A program made the position numbers and the translations under genes. A stretch of DNA of 64,000 bases, from assembly GCA_026391945.1 (NCBI GenBank), contig JAPLDA010000010.1, positions 1 to 64,000 on the forward strand. The letters run 5' to 3'. The DNA is from Bacteroidota bacterium (GTDB lineage: Bacteria > Bacteroidota > Bacteroidia > AKYH767-A > 2013-40CM-41-45). Position 1 is the stretch's first letter, and every line of letters begins with the position of its first letter. Below the pieces are notes generated by a model. That model was not told where the DNA came from, searched no databases, and saw only the letters and a list, made by a program, of their open reading frames with translations. Shown here piece by piece: positions 63,764 through 64,000 of the stretch.

Positions 63764-64000
63764 ATGACACTCGAAGAAAAAATCAATGCCGACCTGAAAA
63801 CCGCCATGCTGGCAAAAGACGAAGCAACGGTGCGCAGCCTCCGTGCCGTGAAGTCGGCCATCCTGCTCGCCAAAACTTCCGGCAGCGAAACCATTTCACC
63901 GGAAGATGAAATCAAAATGCTTCAGAAATTAGTGAAGCAGCGGAAAGAATCGGTGGAGATTTACAATCAGCAAAATCGCGACGACCTCGCCAAAACGGAA
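63764..64000 (+). CDS. GatB/YqeY domain-containing protein (3'-truncated by window)
   Basis: The first 79 codons are present: MTLEEKINADLKTAMLAKDE, LRAVKSAILLAKTSGSE, EDEIKMLQKLVKQRKESVEIY match the YqeY family, about 150 residues when complete. The YqeY domain resembles the tail of GatB and may act on tRNA-linked amidation, but its role is unproven. It starts four bases after the preceding gene, so they are probably one transcript. yqeY next to ftsZ is usual in Bacteroidota. Confidence 0.9.
   Translation, partial: MTLEEKINADLKTAMLAKDEATVRSLRAVKSAILLAKTSGSETISPEDEIKMLQKLVKQRKESVEIYNQQNRDDLAKTE

Overview
The window comes from a member of the Bacteroidota (Bacteroidetes). The evidence is consistent: type IX secretion (T9SS) type A C-terminal sorting domains, PorG/DUF6089 and PorT-like barrels, the gliding genes gldB and gldC, a TonB-dependent receptor with a carboxypeptidase-like N-terminal domain, and a dcw cluster ordered as in Bacteroidota. 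At least fourteen genes also have an exact match to the Bacteroidota -7 promoter consensus TAnnTTTG just upstream, and Shine-Dalgarno sequences are largely absent. Presence of GldB/GldC and aerobic-type metabolism points to a lineage outside the Bacteroidales, but I cannot place it further. No rRNA, tRNA, CRISPR array, phage or insertion sequence was found.

Layout. 1-3066: the 3' end of a huge secreted protein with HYR-like domains and ten unusually cysteine-rich Ig-like repeats. 3.1-9.8 kb: a LuxE-like acyl-protein synthetase, nadB, an Nfu-type Fe-S carrier, a membrane DnaJ-domain protein, a deoxyhypusine synthase-like protein and a T9SS cargo protein. 10.0-15.4 kb: a secreted endonuclease/exonuclease/phosphatase-fold enzyme divergent from a TonB-dependent receptor and a DUF5689 lipoprotein; together they look like an extracellular nucleic-acid or phosphoester uptake locus. 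15.5-18.3 kb: fasciclin lipoprotein, cyclophilin, alpha/beta hydrolase and pdxJ.

18.4-28.9 kb is an envelope-biogenesis run: CBS protein, small BamA-like barrel, nadK, two tandem PorG-like genes, uppS, bamA, two skp/ompH genes and murI. 29-37 kb is mixed housekeeping: gamma-carbonic anhydrase-like protein, lipoproteins, glycosyltransferase, trmB, an alkyltransferase-like protein, mrp, a NifU-domain protein carrying an exact 33-bp internal tandem duplication, a hydrolase with an altered nucleophile elbow and a class A beta-lactamase-like protein. 37.1-40.0 kb encodes 2-oxoacid:ferredoxin oxidoreductase (korA-korB). 40.1-45.3 kb holds two outer-membrane barrels, nadE, gldB, gldC and engB. 45.7-46.2 kb holds a ParE-type toxin-antitoxin pair.

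47.4-63.1 kb is the dcw cell-wall and division cluster: mraZ, rsmH, ftsL-like, ftsI, murE, mraY, murD, ftsW, murG, murC, ftsQ, ftsA, ftsZ. It is preceded by a clear three-copy MraZ-box and closed by a terminator after ftsZ. It supplies most of lipid II synthesis (MurC/D/E, MraY, MurG), the SEDS-PBP septal synthase (FtsW-FtsI) and the Z-ring (FtsA-FtsZ); uppS, murI and bamA elsewhere in the window feed the same envelope programme. A small GldM-C-like secreted protein and the start of a yqeY gene end the window.
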